A stretch of 8,671 nucleotides of DNA from Dehalococcoidia bacterium UBA1141 (GCA_002311385.1 DCAE01000120.1:40968-49638), one strand, 5' to 3'; shown: positions 1 through 5,727, numbered from the stretch's first letter. Numbers and translations are program-made. The notes: a model not told the origin generated them from the letters alone.

Positions 1-67
1 GCTTGCCATCAAACTGAAATTCCACCCCATCGTTGCGGTCAATCAATTCCGTTGGTTGCTCGGCCAT
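1..67 (-). CDS. soxA: Sarcosine oxidase / N-methylglutamate dehydrogenase alpha subunit, N-terminus only
   Basis: Only the first 22 codons are in the window; the gene continues past position 1. The start is the ATG at 67-65, and the peptide begins MAEQPTELIDRN and reaches VEFQFDGK. The phrase 'F-x-FDGK' is how the alpha subunits of heterotetrameric sarcosine oxidases usually begin, just before the first glycine-rich dinucleotide-binding region. The alpha subunit binds NAD and, with beta, FMN; it also carries a tetrahydrofolate-binding C-terminal half in this family. It follows soxD on the same strand, which is the normal order (B-D-A-G). In the N-methylglutamate pathway the same protein is called MgdC. 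No clear Shine-Dalgarno is visible. The identification rests on a short peptide plus gene order, so it is probable and not certain. Confidence 0.7.
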   Translation of the reverse strand, partial: MAEQPTELIDRNDGVEFQFDGK

Positions 68-100
68 GCGTTGGATATTGTTATTTCGAGCCATAGCCGT

Positions 101-138
101 TAAGAGCCCCCCTTTGCAAAGGGGGGTTGGGGGGATTT
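101..138. repeat. C6-TTTGCAAA-G6 palindromic intergenic repeat
   Basis: Positions 107-126 form a perfect 20-bp palindrome: six C, TTTGCAAA, six G. It is followed by TTGGGGGGATTT. It lies in the 102-bp spacer between soxD and soxA. Similar G/C-run palindromes ending in GGTTGGGGGGAT are familiar as dispersed intergenic repeats in cyanobacterial and other environmental genomes; that comparison is from memory. In RNA it would make a strong hairpin and could dampen or stabilise the downstream soxA message. It has no U-tract on the minus strand, so it is not a standard intrinsic terminator. Confidence 0.75.
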
Positions 139-169
139 CCTCTGTTTTTATCAACAATCGTCATAACAA

Positions 170-418
170 TCACGGCCAGAACGTTTCCTGTACCTGATTG
201 CTCACTGTGTCCCGCAGGGCGAAGAACCATTTGCGGCAGCCGTACCGGTGGTTCCACCACTCCCGCTGCACACCGGCCACATTTCTACGGTTGTAGAAAT
301 AGTTGGTCCACTCTTCCGCCGTCCCGCTGGGCGACGGACGTGATGTAACTTCCCCGCCGAAGCGGAATTCGTGGACGTTCCGTTCCCCGCAGTTGGGGCA
401 ATCTAGCAGAAAGGCCAT
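170..418 (-). CDS. soxD: Sarcosine oxidase / N-methylglutamate dehydrogenase delta subunit
   Basis: This 82-residue protein is a delta subunit of the heterotetrameric sarcosine oxidase family (called MgdB in the N-methylglutamate pathway). Delta is a small zinc-binding structural subunit of the cytoplasmic flavoenzyme that oxidises N-methyl amino acids and passes the methyl group to tetrahydrofolate. Visible features are the N-terminal CPNCG (Cys7, Cys10), FRFGGE at about 18-23, EEW at about 35-37, and HRYGC (His57, Cys61), which together match the family's Cys2-His-Cys zinc site. FxxxRDT near residues 66-71 is also typical. Length is normal to slightly short for the family. The ATG at 418 lies 13 bases after the glutamine synthetase stop, so the two are probably cotranscribed. 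The Shine-Dalgarno is weak (GGG). A beta subunit gene would normally precede it but does not. Confidence 0.88.
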   Translation of the reverse strand: MAFLLDCPNCGERNVHEFRFGGEVTSRPSPSGTAEEWTNYFYNRRNVAGVQREWWNHRYGCRKWFFALRDTVSNQVQETFWP

Positions 419-431
419 ATCAAATATGCCC

Positions 432-1790
432 TTAAAACATCGTGAGGTAGCGGTCCAATTCCCACTGGGTAACCTGACGGTGGTACTCTCGCCATTCTCC
501 TTCTTTCAGGGCGGCGAATTCATCGTAAATCACGCCCAGTGACGACTGAACCAGTTCATCCTGTTTTAATTCCTCCAGAGCTTCGGCCAAAGATTGTGGC
601 AGGAGCCGGACGCCCCTTCGGCGGATTTCATCCATCCCGAGTTCGTACAGGTTACCCAAGAACGGCTCTCCGGGGTCCAACTTGTGCCGAATGCCGTCCA
701 TCCCGGCGGTGAGGTAGGCGGCGAAGGACAAATAAGGATTGCAAGCCGAGGACATGGTCCGGTCTTCTAAGTGGCCAGGTCCGGCGGTGCGAATCATCTG
801 AGTTCGGTTGTTGTCGCCGTAGGAAACGAAGGCCGGTGTCCACAGGAACCCCGATGTTGAACCCATCAACGCCGGGCCGACTTGGAGCCGTTTGTAGCAA
901 TTTACAGTGGGGGACATGACGCCGCAAAGAGCCGGGGCGTGGGCAAAGACACCGCCAATGAAGTTATAAGCCATCTCCGACAGGCCCAATCCACGGGGAT
1001 CCTCTTCGTCAAGAAATAGATTCTCTCCGGTCGTTGCATCGGCCAAGTGGTAGTGGATGTGCCCGCCGCTGCCGGTACGGTCGGTAAATGGCTTGGCCAT
1101 GTGGGTGGCTATGGCTCCGTACTTCTGGGCGTACTGGCTGGTCATCATCTTGAAGAATGTGTAGCGATCCGCTGTAATCAGGGCATCGTCGTAGTGGAAA
1201 TTGATCTCATATTGTCCGTTGGCGTCTTCGTGGTCCGACTGATAGACATCCCACCCCACCCTTTTCATGCCGTCCATCATGTCCCGCAGGTAATCCATGA
1301 CGTTGGCGATGCCTTTGAAGTCGTAGCATGCCTTACTCAGGTTGTCCACGTTGTTGGGATCCCAAACGGATATACTTCCGTCAAGGTCCCGGGTAACCAA
1401 GAAATGCTCAGGCTCAATGCCAACATTAAAGACGTAGCCATCGTCGCGCAAGGTGGAAAGAACTCTCTTGAAATTCTGGCGGGGGCAGAACATGTGAGGC
1501 TCGTTGTCGACGAACAGATCGCTGGCGAAGCGGGCCACGCCCTCAGTCCAAGGGACCGGGGTGTAGGTATCCAGGTCAATCCTGGCCAGCATGTCGTGGG
1601 AATGGGGTCCTTGGCCCATACCAGGGAGCGCGGCTCCGGCAAAACCAGCTCCTGTGTCAACCACATCGTCCAAGTGGGAAACCGGGACCATCTTGACCTT
1701 TGGAGAGCCGTTGATGTCCACGAATTGGGCCAAGACATATTCAATCTTGTCTTCGTCCAAGCGCCGCCGGATTTCTTCCCTGGTGACCAT
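432..1790 (-). CDS. glnT/gmaS: Type III glutamine synthetase, probable gamma-glutamylmethylamide synthetase
   Basis: A complete 452-residue member of the glutamine synthetase family in its GlnT/GMAS branch. It is expected to form gamma-glutamylmethylamide from glutamate, methylamine and ATP, or glutamine if it prefers ammonia. Catalytic landmarks are present: GIEPEHF (metal ligands Glu126 and Glu128), NGQYEI (Glu195), the GGHIHYH loop (residues 242-248, nucleotide/metal His), NCYKR (297-301), DNNRTQMIRT with Arg329 and Arg334, and LEDR (Glu342, Arg344) followed by NPYLSFAAYLTAG. None of the key residues looks lost. The start at 1790 is supported by AAGGAG with a 7-base spacing. It sits downstream of mgsABC-like genes and 13 bases ahead of soxD, the setting of gmaS in methylamine users. 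Family membership is secure; the choice of methylamine over ammonia is inferred from neighbours. Confidence 0.92.
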   Translation of the reverse strand: MVTREEIRRRLDEDKIEYVLAQFVDINGSPKVKMVPVSHLDDVVDTGAGFAGAALPGMGQGPHSHDMLARIDLDTYTPVPWTEGVARFASDLFVDNEPHMFCPRQNFKRVLSTLRDDGYVFNVGIEPEHFLVTRDLDGSISVWDPNNVDNLSKACYDFKGIANVMDYLRDMMDGMKRVGWDVYQSDHEDANGQYEINFHYDDALITADRYTFFKMMTSQYAQKYGAIATHMAKPFTDRTGSGGHIHYHLADATTGENLFLDEEDPRGLGLSEMAYNFIGGVFAHAPALCGVMSPTVNCYKRLQVGPALMGSTSGFLWTPAFVSYGDNNRTQMIRTAGPGHLEDRTMSSACNPYLSFAAYLTAGMDGIRHKLDPGEPFLGNLYELGMDEIRRRGVRLLPQSLAEALEELKQDELVQSSLGVIYDEFAALKEGEWREYHRQVTQWELDRYLTMF

Positions 1791-1796
1791 GGGTTT

Positions 1797-1809
1797 TCTC
1801 CTTAGGAGA
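1797..1809 (-). promoter_or_regulatory. Shine-Dalgarno of glnT/gmaS inside an inverted repeat
   Basis: On the minus strand AAGGAG (1803-1798) lies 7 bases before the ATG at 1790. It is embedded in TCTCCT-A-AGGAGA, a 6-bp inverted repeat with a single central base. The Shine-Dalgarno is the strongest in the cluster and fixes the start. The one-base centre is too tight for an ordinary RNA hairpin, so any regulatory meaning of the symmetry is doubtful. Confidence 0.6.
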
Positions 1810-1832
1810 GCTGTCAGCCGTCAGATTTCAGC
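1810..1832. repeat. Degenerate tandem heptamer (GCTGACA type)
   Basis: Read on the minus strand this stretch is GCTGAAA, TCTGACG, GCTGACA, GC: about three 7-base units with one or two differences each. It lies in the 74-bp spacer between the GNAT stop and the glnT/gmaS start. Such degenerate GCTGAC tandem units are commonly seen between genes in environmental bacterial genomes (from memory). No function is evident. Confidence 0.45.
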
Positions 1833-1864
1833 TTTTGTTCGCCATCCCGACATGGGGAGAGAAA

Positions 1865-2143
1865 TCAGAGATTCTGTACGTAGCGGACTATCGCTTGATC
1901 AAGTTGGTAACCTTGGGAATCCCAGAAGCCAACGGCCCAAGGATGGTCTTTTTCTACCAGAGCCGTTATGCGCTTGGCTCCCATGGTGACCAATCGATTG
2001 TCTACTTCATCCACCAATTTTCGGGCCAGTCCTTGCCGACGGTAATCGGGGTCCACGGCCAAGCGGTAGATGTTTCCTCGCCAACCGTCGAATGTTCCGA
2101 TAACAGAGCCGACGATTCGGTCATGTTGCTCCGCCACCAACAC
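1865..2143 (-). CDS. GNAT-family N-acetyltransferase (shortest start)
   Basis: A small acetyl-CoA-dependent N-acetyltransferase of the GNAT fold; the acceptor is unknown. The visible core is the strand IVGSVIG, then YRLAVDPDYRRQGLARKLV, which is motif A with the pyrophosphate-binding RRQGLA loop, and a C-terminal half with AVGFWDSQGY, the typical motif B ending. The GTG at 2143 is the only standard start codon in the open frame, giving 92 residues, but it would remove the first alpha-helical part and strand of the fold. The reading frame is open to 2272 and reads as good GNAT sequence there (see the next entry), so this start is probably not the biological one. It lies between mgsC and glnT/gmaS on the same strand and is probably cotranscribed. 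A GNAT gene is not a standard member of this pathway; a role in acetylating an amine, amino acid or protein is speculation. Confidence 0.75.
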   Translation of the reverse strand: MLVAEQHDRIVGSVIGTFDGWRGNIYRLAVDPDYRRQGLARKLVDEVDNRLVTMGAKRITALVEKDHPWAVGFWDSQGYQLDQAIVRYVQNL

Positions 2144-2287
2144 TAAGGAGGCACTGTGATTGATAACGACTTGAATGTCCTCTATCGTGTCGGTGATGCT
2201 TACTGTGGCCTCAGCTTTGCGCCAGAGAGCCAGCAGGTCAGCAGCTTCTTCCGGGCGACATTCACGAAACGACTACTGCGCTATCAT
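2144..2287 (-). pseudogene. N-terminal part of the GNAT gene with in-frame amber codon
   Basis: In the same frame as the GNAT core, codons from 2272 down to 2144 encode SFRECRPEEAADLLALWRK and onward through VVINHSASL into LVAEQHD. This matches the usual GNAT N-terminus (R-E-x-x-P-E-E/D-A then a helix). No ATG, GTG or TTG occurs between 2272 and 2144. The next in-frame ATG is at 2287-2285, giving ATG-ATA-GCG-CAG-TAG: an amber stop at codon 5 (2275-2273). With that codon read as sense the protein would be 140 residues, a normal length. The gene may carry a nonsense mutation or a base error, may be read through, or may start at a non-standard codon. The Shine-Dalgarno before the ATG is poor. 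Confidence 0.6.
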
Positions 2288-2343
2288 GATTCAACTTAAA
2301 ATGGCCTCACCAGACCAATGATTCGGTCCATGATGCCGGTAGC

Positions 2344-3639
2344 TCAATAAATCTTGTTTGTCCCAACCAACGGCACCCGGGCCATGGCCGAGGCTTCAAT
2401 GGTGAGAGCAGCCAAGTCCTCTGGCTCCAGACTATGTACGTCGCTCTTACCCAACGAGCGGGTCAAAAGAGCCATTTCCATGGTCATGGAATTTAGGAAA
2501 TTTGCTACCCGCTCGGCCCCCTCGTCGGGGTCCAAACGTTTGGTCAGTTCGGGATTCTGGGTGGCGATTCCCACCGGGCATTTGCCGGTGTGGCAGTGGT
2601 GGCAGAAGCCAGCGGGCACGCCTATCTCGGTCTCAAAGTCCGACTCTGGAATCTCTCGATTGCAATTCAGCGCTATCAGGCTGGCCAGGCCGATGGCCAC
2701 GGCGTCGGCCCCCAGGGCTAGGGCCTTGGCGGCGTCGGCACCGTGGCGAATGCCCCCGGATGCAATCAAGCTGACCTTGCCGTAGAGTCCCAATTCCCGC
2801 AGCGCCTCCCGAGCCATGACGATGGCCGGGACGGTGGGAATCCCGCTATGCTCGATCAATACCTCGGCGGAAGCGCCGGTTCCCGCCACCATGCTGTCGA
2901 TGATTATCGCGTCGGCTCCCGCTTTGGCCGCCAATTTAACGTCATCGTCGACGCGGCAGGCGCCCAATTTAACGTGGACCGGCAAGCGCCAATCGGTGGC
3001 CTCACGCAGTTGCTCAATCTTAACGGCTAGGTCGTCGGGACCCAGCCAGTCGGGATGCCTAGCCGGACTGCGCTGGTCTATGCCTTGGGGCAGGTCCCTC
3101 ATGTCGGCAATCTCGTCCAGCACTTTAACGCCCATCAGCAGACCGCCGGTGCCTGGTTTGGCGCCTTGCCCCACAACGATTTCGATGGCTTGGGCTTCGG
3201 CCATATGGTGTGGGTTGAAGCCGTAGCGGCTGGGCAAAACCTGGTAAATCAGTTTGTCCGCCGCTGCTCGTTCGCTGGGCAACTGACCGCCGTCACCGGT
3301 GACGCTGGCGGAACCGACCATGGCTGCGCCCTTACCCAGGGCTGTTTTGGCATTGGCCGAGAGGGCACCGTAACTCATGCCGCTGATATAGATTGGCGTA
3401 TCCAGCACCAAGGGGTTTTCGGCATAGCGAGCGCCGATGATTGTTTGGGTGTTGCAGCGCTCTTTATATCCCTCCAGCGGGAAACGAGTAAGACCGGTGG
3501 ACAAGAAAGTAAGGTCGTCAAAGTGGGTTACTTTCTGGAAAGTGCTGAACCCTCGGACCCGGTAGCGGCCGAGATCGGCTTTAGCATGGATATCCTCCAT
3601 GATCCAAGGTGGCCATAACTGGCTGCTGCCCATCACCAT
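2344..3639 (-). CDS. mgsC: Glutamate synthase-like FMN/Fe-S subunit, N-methylglutamate synthase subunit C
   Basis: A complete 431-residue homologue of the FMN-binding synthase domain of glutamate synthase, as in GlxD/MgsC. In the N-methylglutamate pathway this subunit carries the site that forms the N-methyl amino acid, with MgsA and MgsB as partners. Landmarks: ISGMSYGALS (about 85-94), GDGGQLPSE (115-123), GAKPGTGGLLMG (159-170, substrate/FMN loop), VHVKLGA (221-227), IIIDSMVAGTGA (245-256), the phosphate-binding SGGIRHGADAAKALALGADA (294-313), and a cysteine cluster Cys346, Cys349, Cys354 ending in CPVGIATQ. The Cys349-x4-Cys354 spacing matches bacterial glutamate synthase, while the first cysteine is closer (x2) than the x5 of the large enzyme. 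The ATG at 3639 follows TAGG at a rather long 11 bases; a second ATG at 3633 is possible. It is separated from mgsB by 133 bases that hold a long hairpin. Confidence 0.92.
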   Translation of the reverse strand: MVMGSSQLWPPWIMEDIHAKADLGRYRVRGFSTFQKVTHFDDLTFLSTGLTRFPLEGYKERCNTQTIIGARYAENPLVLDTPIYISGMSYGALSANAKTALGKGAAMVGSASVTGDGGQLPSERAAADKLIYQVLPSRYGFNPHHMAEAQAIEIVVGQGAKPGTGGLLMGVKVLDEIADMRDLPQGIDQRSPARHPDWLGPDDLAVKIEQLREATDWRLPVHVKLGACRVDDDVKLAAKAGADAIIIDSMVAGTGASAEVLIEHSGIPTVPAIVMAREALRELGLYGKVSLIASGGIRHGADAAKALALGADAVAIGLASLIALNCNREIPESDFETEIGVPAGFCHHCHTGKCPVGIATQNPELTKRLDPDEGAERVANFLNSMTMEMALLTRSLGKSDVHSLEPEDLAALTIEASAMARVPLVGTNKIY

Positions 3640-3683
3640 AATTGTGCTTACCTACGTTCAATCTACCGAGTATTTTTTATTAC

Positions 3684-3744
3684 CGCCGAGAGCGCAGAGG
3701 CCGCAGGGAATTCCGGAACTTTCTTGCCCTCTGCGCTCTCGGCG
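3684..3744. repeat. 17-bp perfect inverted repeat in the mgsB-mgsC spacer
   Basis: The arms 3684-3700 (CGCCGAGAGCGCAGAGG) and 3728-3744 are perfect reverse complements, with a 27-base loop. Flanking bases extend the look of the element on the minus strand: TTCACCGCAGAGCACGCC at one side and a GGCGGTAATAAAAAATA end at the other. Elements built from ACCGCAGAGnnnGCAGAGG words are a widespread dispersed intergenic repeat in environmental bacteria (from memory). As RNA this would be a very stable stem inside the operon, between mgsB and mgsC. An A/T-rich stretch follows on the minus strand side, but without the clean U-run of an intrinsic terminator, so partial termination or mRNA stabilisation is the more likely effect, if any. 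Confidence 0.8.
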
Positions 3745-3772
3745 TGCTCTGCGGTGAAATCTTGCGCTTAAT

Positions 3773-4462
3773 TTAGATAATCGCTTTTTCCAGGCGCTCC
3801 AAAGAGTCGTAGTTGTACAGGCGTTTGGCCGAAACCACTTTCGTAAATGTGTAGCGCTTCGTGATGCCGTGATTTTCCAGGGCAGCCAAGATGTCAATCA
3901 CTTCGTCTTCGCTAATCTCTTCGGTCTTGGCATCGCTGCCCAAGGATGCTATCTCACCGCCAACGTATATCGTTCCCTCGTACATGGAGTCGCCGACTGC
4001 TTCGCCCACGTCGCCGCAAACGATGATGCGACCTTTCTGCATCATGAACCCGGTGAGGAATCCGGAATTTCCGCCAACGATGAGGGTGCCGCCCTTCATG
4101 GATATGCCTGCCCGAGCTCCTGCGTTGCCGCCCACGAACAACTCACCACCCCGCATGGTGGAGGCCACCGATGCTCCAGCGTCCTTGGTTAGGCTAATCT
4201 TGCCGGACATCATGTTGTCGCCCAGTGCCCAGCCAGCGTTGCCGTCAATGGCGACATCGGGACCGTCCAACAGGCTGGCGGCGAAATAGCCAACGCTGCC
4301 GTTTATCTTTATCTTGCAGCGGTCGAAAATCCCCACAGCGATGTTGTGGCGTGCCTGGGGGTTCAGGATTGTAATCTCTTCTTCACCGCTTCTGCCTGCC
4401 AGTTCCTTAAGCCGAGCGTTCAGCTCCCGGGTGGTCAGCCCGGCGGCGTCTACAGTAGCCAA
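3773..4462 (-). CDS. mgsB: GXGXG beta-helix protein, N-methylglutamate synthase subunit B
   Basis: A 229-residue protein matching the C-terminal beta-helix (GXGXG) domain of the glutamate synthase large subunit, as a stand-alone protein (GlxC/MgsB). It is the structural middle part of the three-subunit synthase. The repeated turns are visible: GNAGWALGDNM, GGELFVGGNAGARAG, GGTLIVGGNSGFLTG, GRIIVCGDVGEAVGDSMYEG, TIYVGGEIASLG. I chose the TTG at 4462, giving MATVDAAGLTTREL, because GAGG lies 7 bases upstream and the frame upstream of it is only an overlap with mgsA. The start lies inside mgsA, overlapping its stop by 13 bases, which suggests translational coupling. The start codon TTG is weak, which may tune output. 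Length is normal for the family. Confidence 0.9.
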   Translation of the reverse strand: MATVDAAGLTTRELNARLKELAGRSGEEEITILNPQARHNIAVGIFDRCKIKINGSVGYFAASLLDGPDVAIDGNAGWALGDNMMSGKISLTKDAGASVASTMRGGELFVGGNAGARAGISMKGGTLIVGGNSGFLTGFMMQKGRIIVCGDVGEAVGDSMYEGTIYVGGEIASLGSDAKTEEISEDEVIDILAALENHGITKRYTFTKVVSAKRLYNYDSLERLEKAII

Positions 4463-5364
4463 GTCATGACCTCGCTGTTCTGAGGTTCCATCCGGTCGAT
4501 TTCCTGGCTGAACACGCCACGGAGGGCTATCTCTTCGGACGCAATGGCGATGATGTCGTCGGTCTCCATGGTTACCAAGGGTTTGGCCGACCATTGGTCT
4601 TTGGCGTAGCCCAAACCGTCTTTGGTGGAAACCAGGTAGGTAAAAGTGCCGTCAAGGTCGCTGAGCGAGCTTCGCAGAGCGTAATCCAGAGTGTCCCCAT
4701 TCGCTAGTTTGTCGGCCAAGTAGACAGCAATCAGTTCAGAGTCGTTGCCGGTCTGGAACCGGTGGCCTTGGTCTTCGTACATCCGCTTCATCTTGTGGTA
4801 GTTGGTCAACTGGCCGTTGTGCACCACAGTAACGTCGGTGAAAGGATAGGCCCAGAAGGGATGGGCGTGATTAACGTCGACGAGGCTTTCGGTCGCCATG
4901 CGCACGTGGCCGATGCCGTGGGTGCCCCGCAATTGGCTCATGGAATGGATACCGTCCATGGTCATGGGCGTTCCGGTGTCCTTTATGACTTCCGATGTCT
5001 CACCTATGCTGTGGAGGGACACACCTGGAGTGTTCAGCAGGGCTTCAGCCAGCACGGGTACGTCACCTTCGTAATTGATTGTCAGTCGCAAGAACTGGCC
5101 CGAGTTGCTGTGAGTATTCACCACTCCGCCAGCCTTCTGCACCGCTTCCTGGGCTCTGGACATTACTTCGTCTGCTTGGTCTGCGTCTTGGGTCCAGATG
5201 CGAATGACTAGGTCGCCGTCAATCTCTTCGCCCACAATGGTAAAACCGCTGGAATCTTTGCCCCGATGGGTCATGGACTCCAGCATTTTGACCAAGTCTT
5301 CGCCTATGGGCGCTTGACCGGTGGAGCCGATTTTCTTGTAAAGGATGCCGCCAACTCCGCACAT
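4450..5364 (-). CDS. mgsA: Class II glutamine amidotransferase-like, N-methylglutamate synthase subunit A
   Basis: A complete 304-residue Ntn-hydrolase of the class II glutamine amidotransferase family, as in GlxB/MgsA. It should release the amine from the gamma-glutamyl amide (glutamine or gamma-glutamylmethylamide) for use by MgsC. After Met1 removal the nucleophile is Cys2 in MCGVGGILY. Other expected residues are visible: RGKDSSGF (34-41), GIGHVRMATES with Arg155, HAHPFW (167-171), VVHNGQL with Asn183-Gly184 (oxyanion hole), and TGNDSE with Asp208. The C-terminal part continues the fold with LDGTFTYL. The ATG at 5364 has GAGGGG 8 bases upstream. It is the first gene of the cluster, with a promoter-like sequence about 85 bases upstream and overlap with mgsB at its end. 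Confidence 0.93.
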   Translation of the reverse strand: MCGVGGILYKKIGSTGQAPIGEDLVKMLESMTHRGKDSSGFTIVGEEIDGDLVIRIWTQDADQADEVMSRAQEAVQKAGGVVNTHSNSGQFLRLTINYEGDVPVLAEALLNTPGVSLHSIGETSEVIKDTGTPMTMDGIHSMSQLRGTHGIGHVRMATESLVDVNHAHPFWAYPFTDVTVVHNGQLTNYHKMKRMYEDQGHRFQTGNDSELIAVYLADKLANGDTLDYALRSSLSDLDGTFTYLVSTKDGLGYAKDQWSAKPLVTMETDDIIAIASEEIALRGVFSQEIDRMEPQNSEVMTWLL

Positions 5365-5393
5365 GAATCAATCCCCTCGACTGCCCTTTGGCC

Positions 5394-5421
5394 AAATAAT
5401 TTCGCCGAAATAATTGCCGCC
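5394..5421. repeat. Two tandem 14-base near-repeats in the mgsA leader
   Basis: AAATAATTTCGCCG (5394-5407) is followed directly by AAATAATTGCCGCC (5408-5421); the first eight bases are identical. They lie between the promoter-like sequence and the Shine-Dalgarno of mgsA, so in the 5' leader if that promoter is right. They could be tandem protein-binding sites or leader structure, or chance. No known motif is recognised. Confidence 0.35.
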
Positions 5422-5447
5422 AGGGCACGATATGTTGGATGAGGCAA

Positions 5448-5476
5448 AGTGTATCTGAGGCTAGATGCAGCGTCAA
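5448..5476 (-). promoter_or_regulatory. Candidate sigma70 promoter of the mgs cluster
   Basis: On the minus strand, TTGACG (5476-5471) is followed after exactly 17 bases by TACACT (5453-5448). The -35 matches five of six consensus bases and the -10 four of six, with ideal spacing. Transcription would start near 5441, giving a leader of about 77 bases before the mgsA ATG. It is the best promoter I can see ahead of the cluster. Confidence 0.5.
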
Positions 5477-5485
5477 CTGAATATG

Positions 5486-5516
5486 CCGCTTCAGCGGTAA
5501 AGAAGGGTTGTGCAAC
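5486..5516. promoter_or_regulatory. Operator-like inverted repeats upstream of the -35
   Basis: Two short symmetrical words lie just upstream of the candidate -35: CCGCTTCAGCGG (5486-5497, 5-bp arms with a 2-base centre) and GTTGTGCAAC (5507-5516, 4-bp arms with a 2-base centre). Their place fits an activator or repressor site for an amine-responsive regulator. No regulator gene is in the window and the words are short enough to be chance. Confidence 0.3.
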
Positions 5517-5727
5517 ACGCGGGGGTGTGGTCTATGTTTCTAGGCAAAGAACTAAAGTATCCCATCCGGTTCCAAAAATCGAATTTCTGCCTGCGATACG
5601 CCTTGAGGTCGCGTGCGGCTGGAGAATTTAGTTGCGAATAGGTTAACAGATACAAGTCGAGAATCTAATGATTTCAAGCCACCATGATTCCGCGTTTAAG
5701 CGAAGTTTATCGTTTTGATGTATATGG

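Larger units (their letters stand above)
5365..5727. other. 363-bp non-coding region upstream of the mgs cluster
   Basis: This separates the mgsA start from the stop of the Type ISP relic. The proximal half holds a Shine-Dalgarno, a tandem near-repeat, a sigma70-like promoter and two short inverted repeats, listed separately. From about 5520 to 5727 I see no convincing gene, RNA or repeat; short open frames on the plus strand there show no recognisable protein. The Type ISP relic has no visible terminator in this stretch. Confidence 0.6.

Noticed and set aside
1047..1805. Long plus-strand open frame (252 codons) opposite the glutamine synthetase
   Set aside because: The minus strand encodes a full glutamine synthetase with all catalytic motifs; the plus-strand frame is its antisense shadow and has no recognisable domain.
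2273..2275. Pyrrolysine at the amber codon, suggested by the methylamine context
   Set aside because: Pyrrolysine is known at catalytic sites of methylamine methyltransferases, not at codon 5 of a GNAT; no pyl genes are in the window.
3055..3618. Plus-strand open frame of 187 codons opposite mgsC
   Set aside because: Antisense shadow of a well conserved FMN/Fe-S protein.
3658..3897. Minus-strand 79-codon frame overlapping the end of mgsB
   Set aside because: It mostly translates the hairpin repeat and the mgsB end in another frame; such arginine-rich peptides are a usual artefact of this repeat.
4463..4594. Upstream extension of mgsB to an earlier start
   Set aside because: The 44 extra codons lie wholly within mgsA in another frame and do not resemble the family; the TTG at 4462 has a good Shine-Dalgarno.
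4762..5211. Plus-strand open frame of 149 codons opposite mgsA
   Set aside because: Antisense shadow of the amidotransferase-like gene.
5520..5727. Possible tRNA or attachment site beside the restriction relic
   Set aside because: I could not fit a cloverleaf or a T-loop consensus on either strand, and saw no duplicated end that would mark an attachment site.
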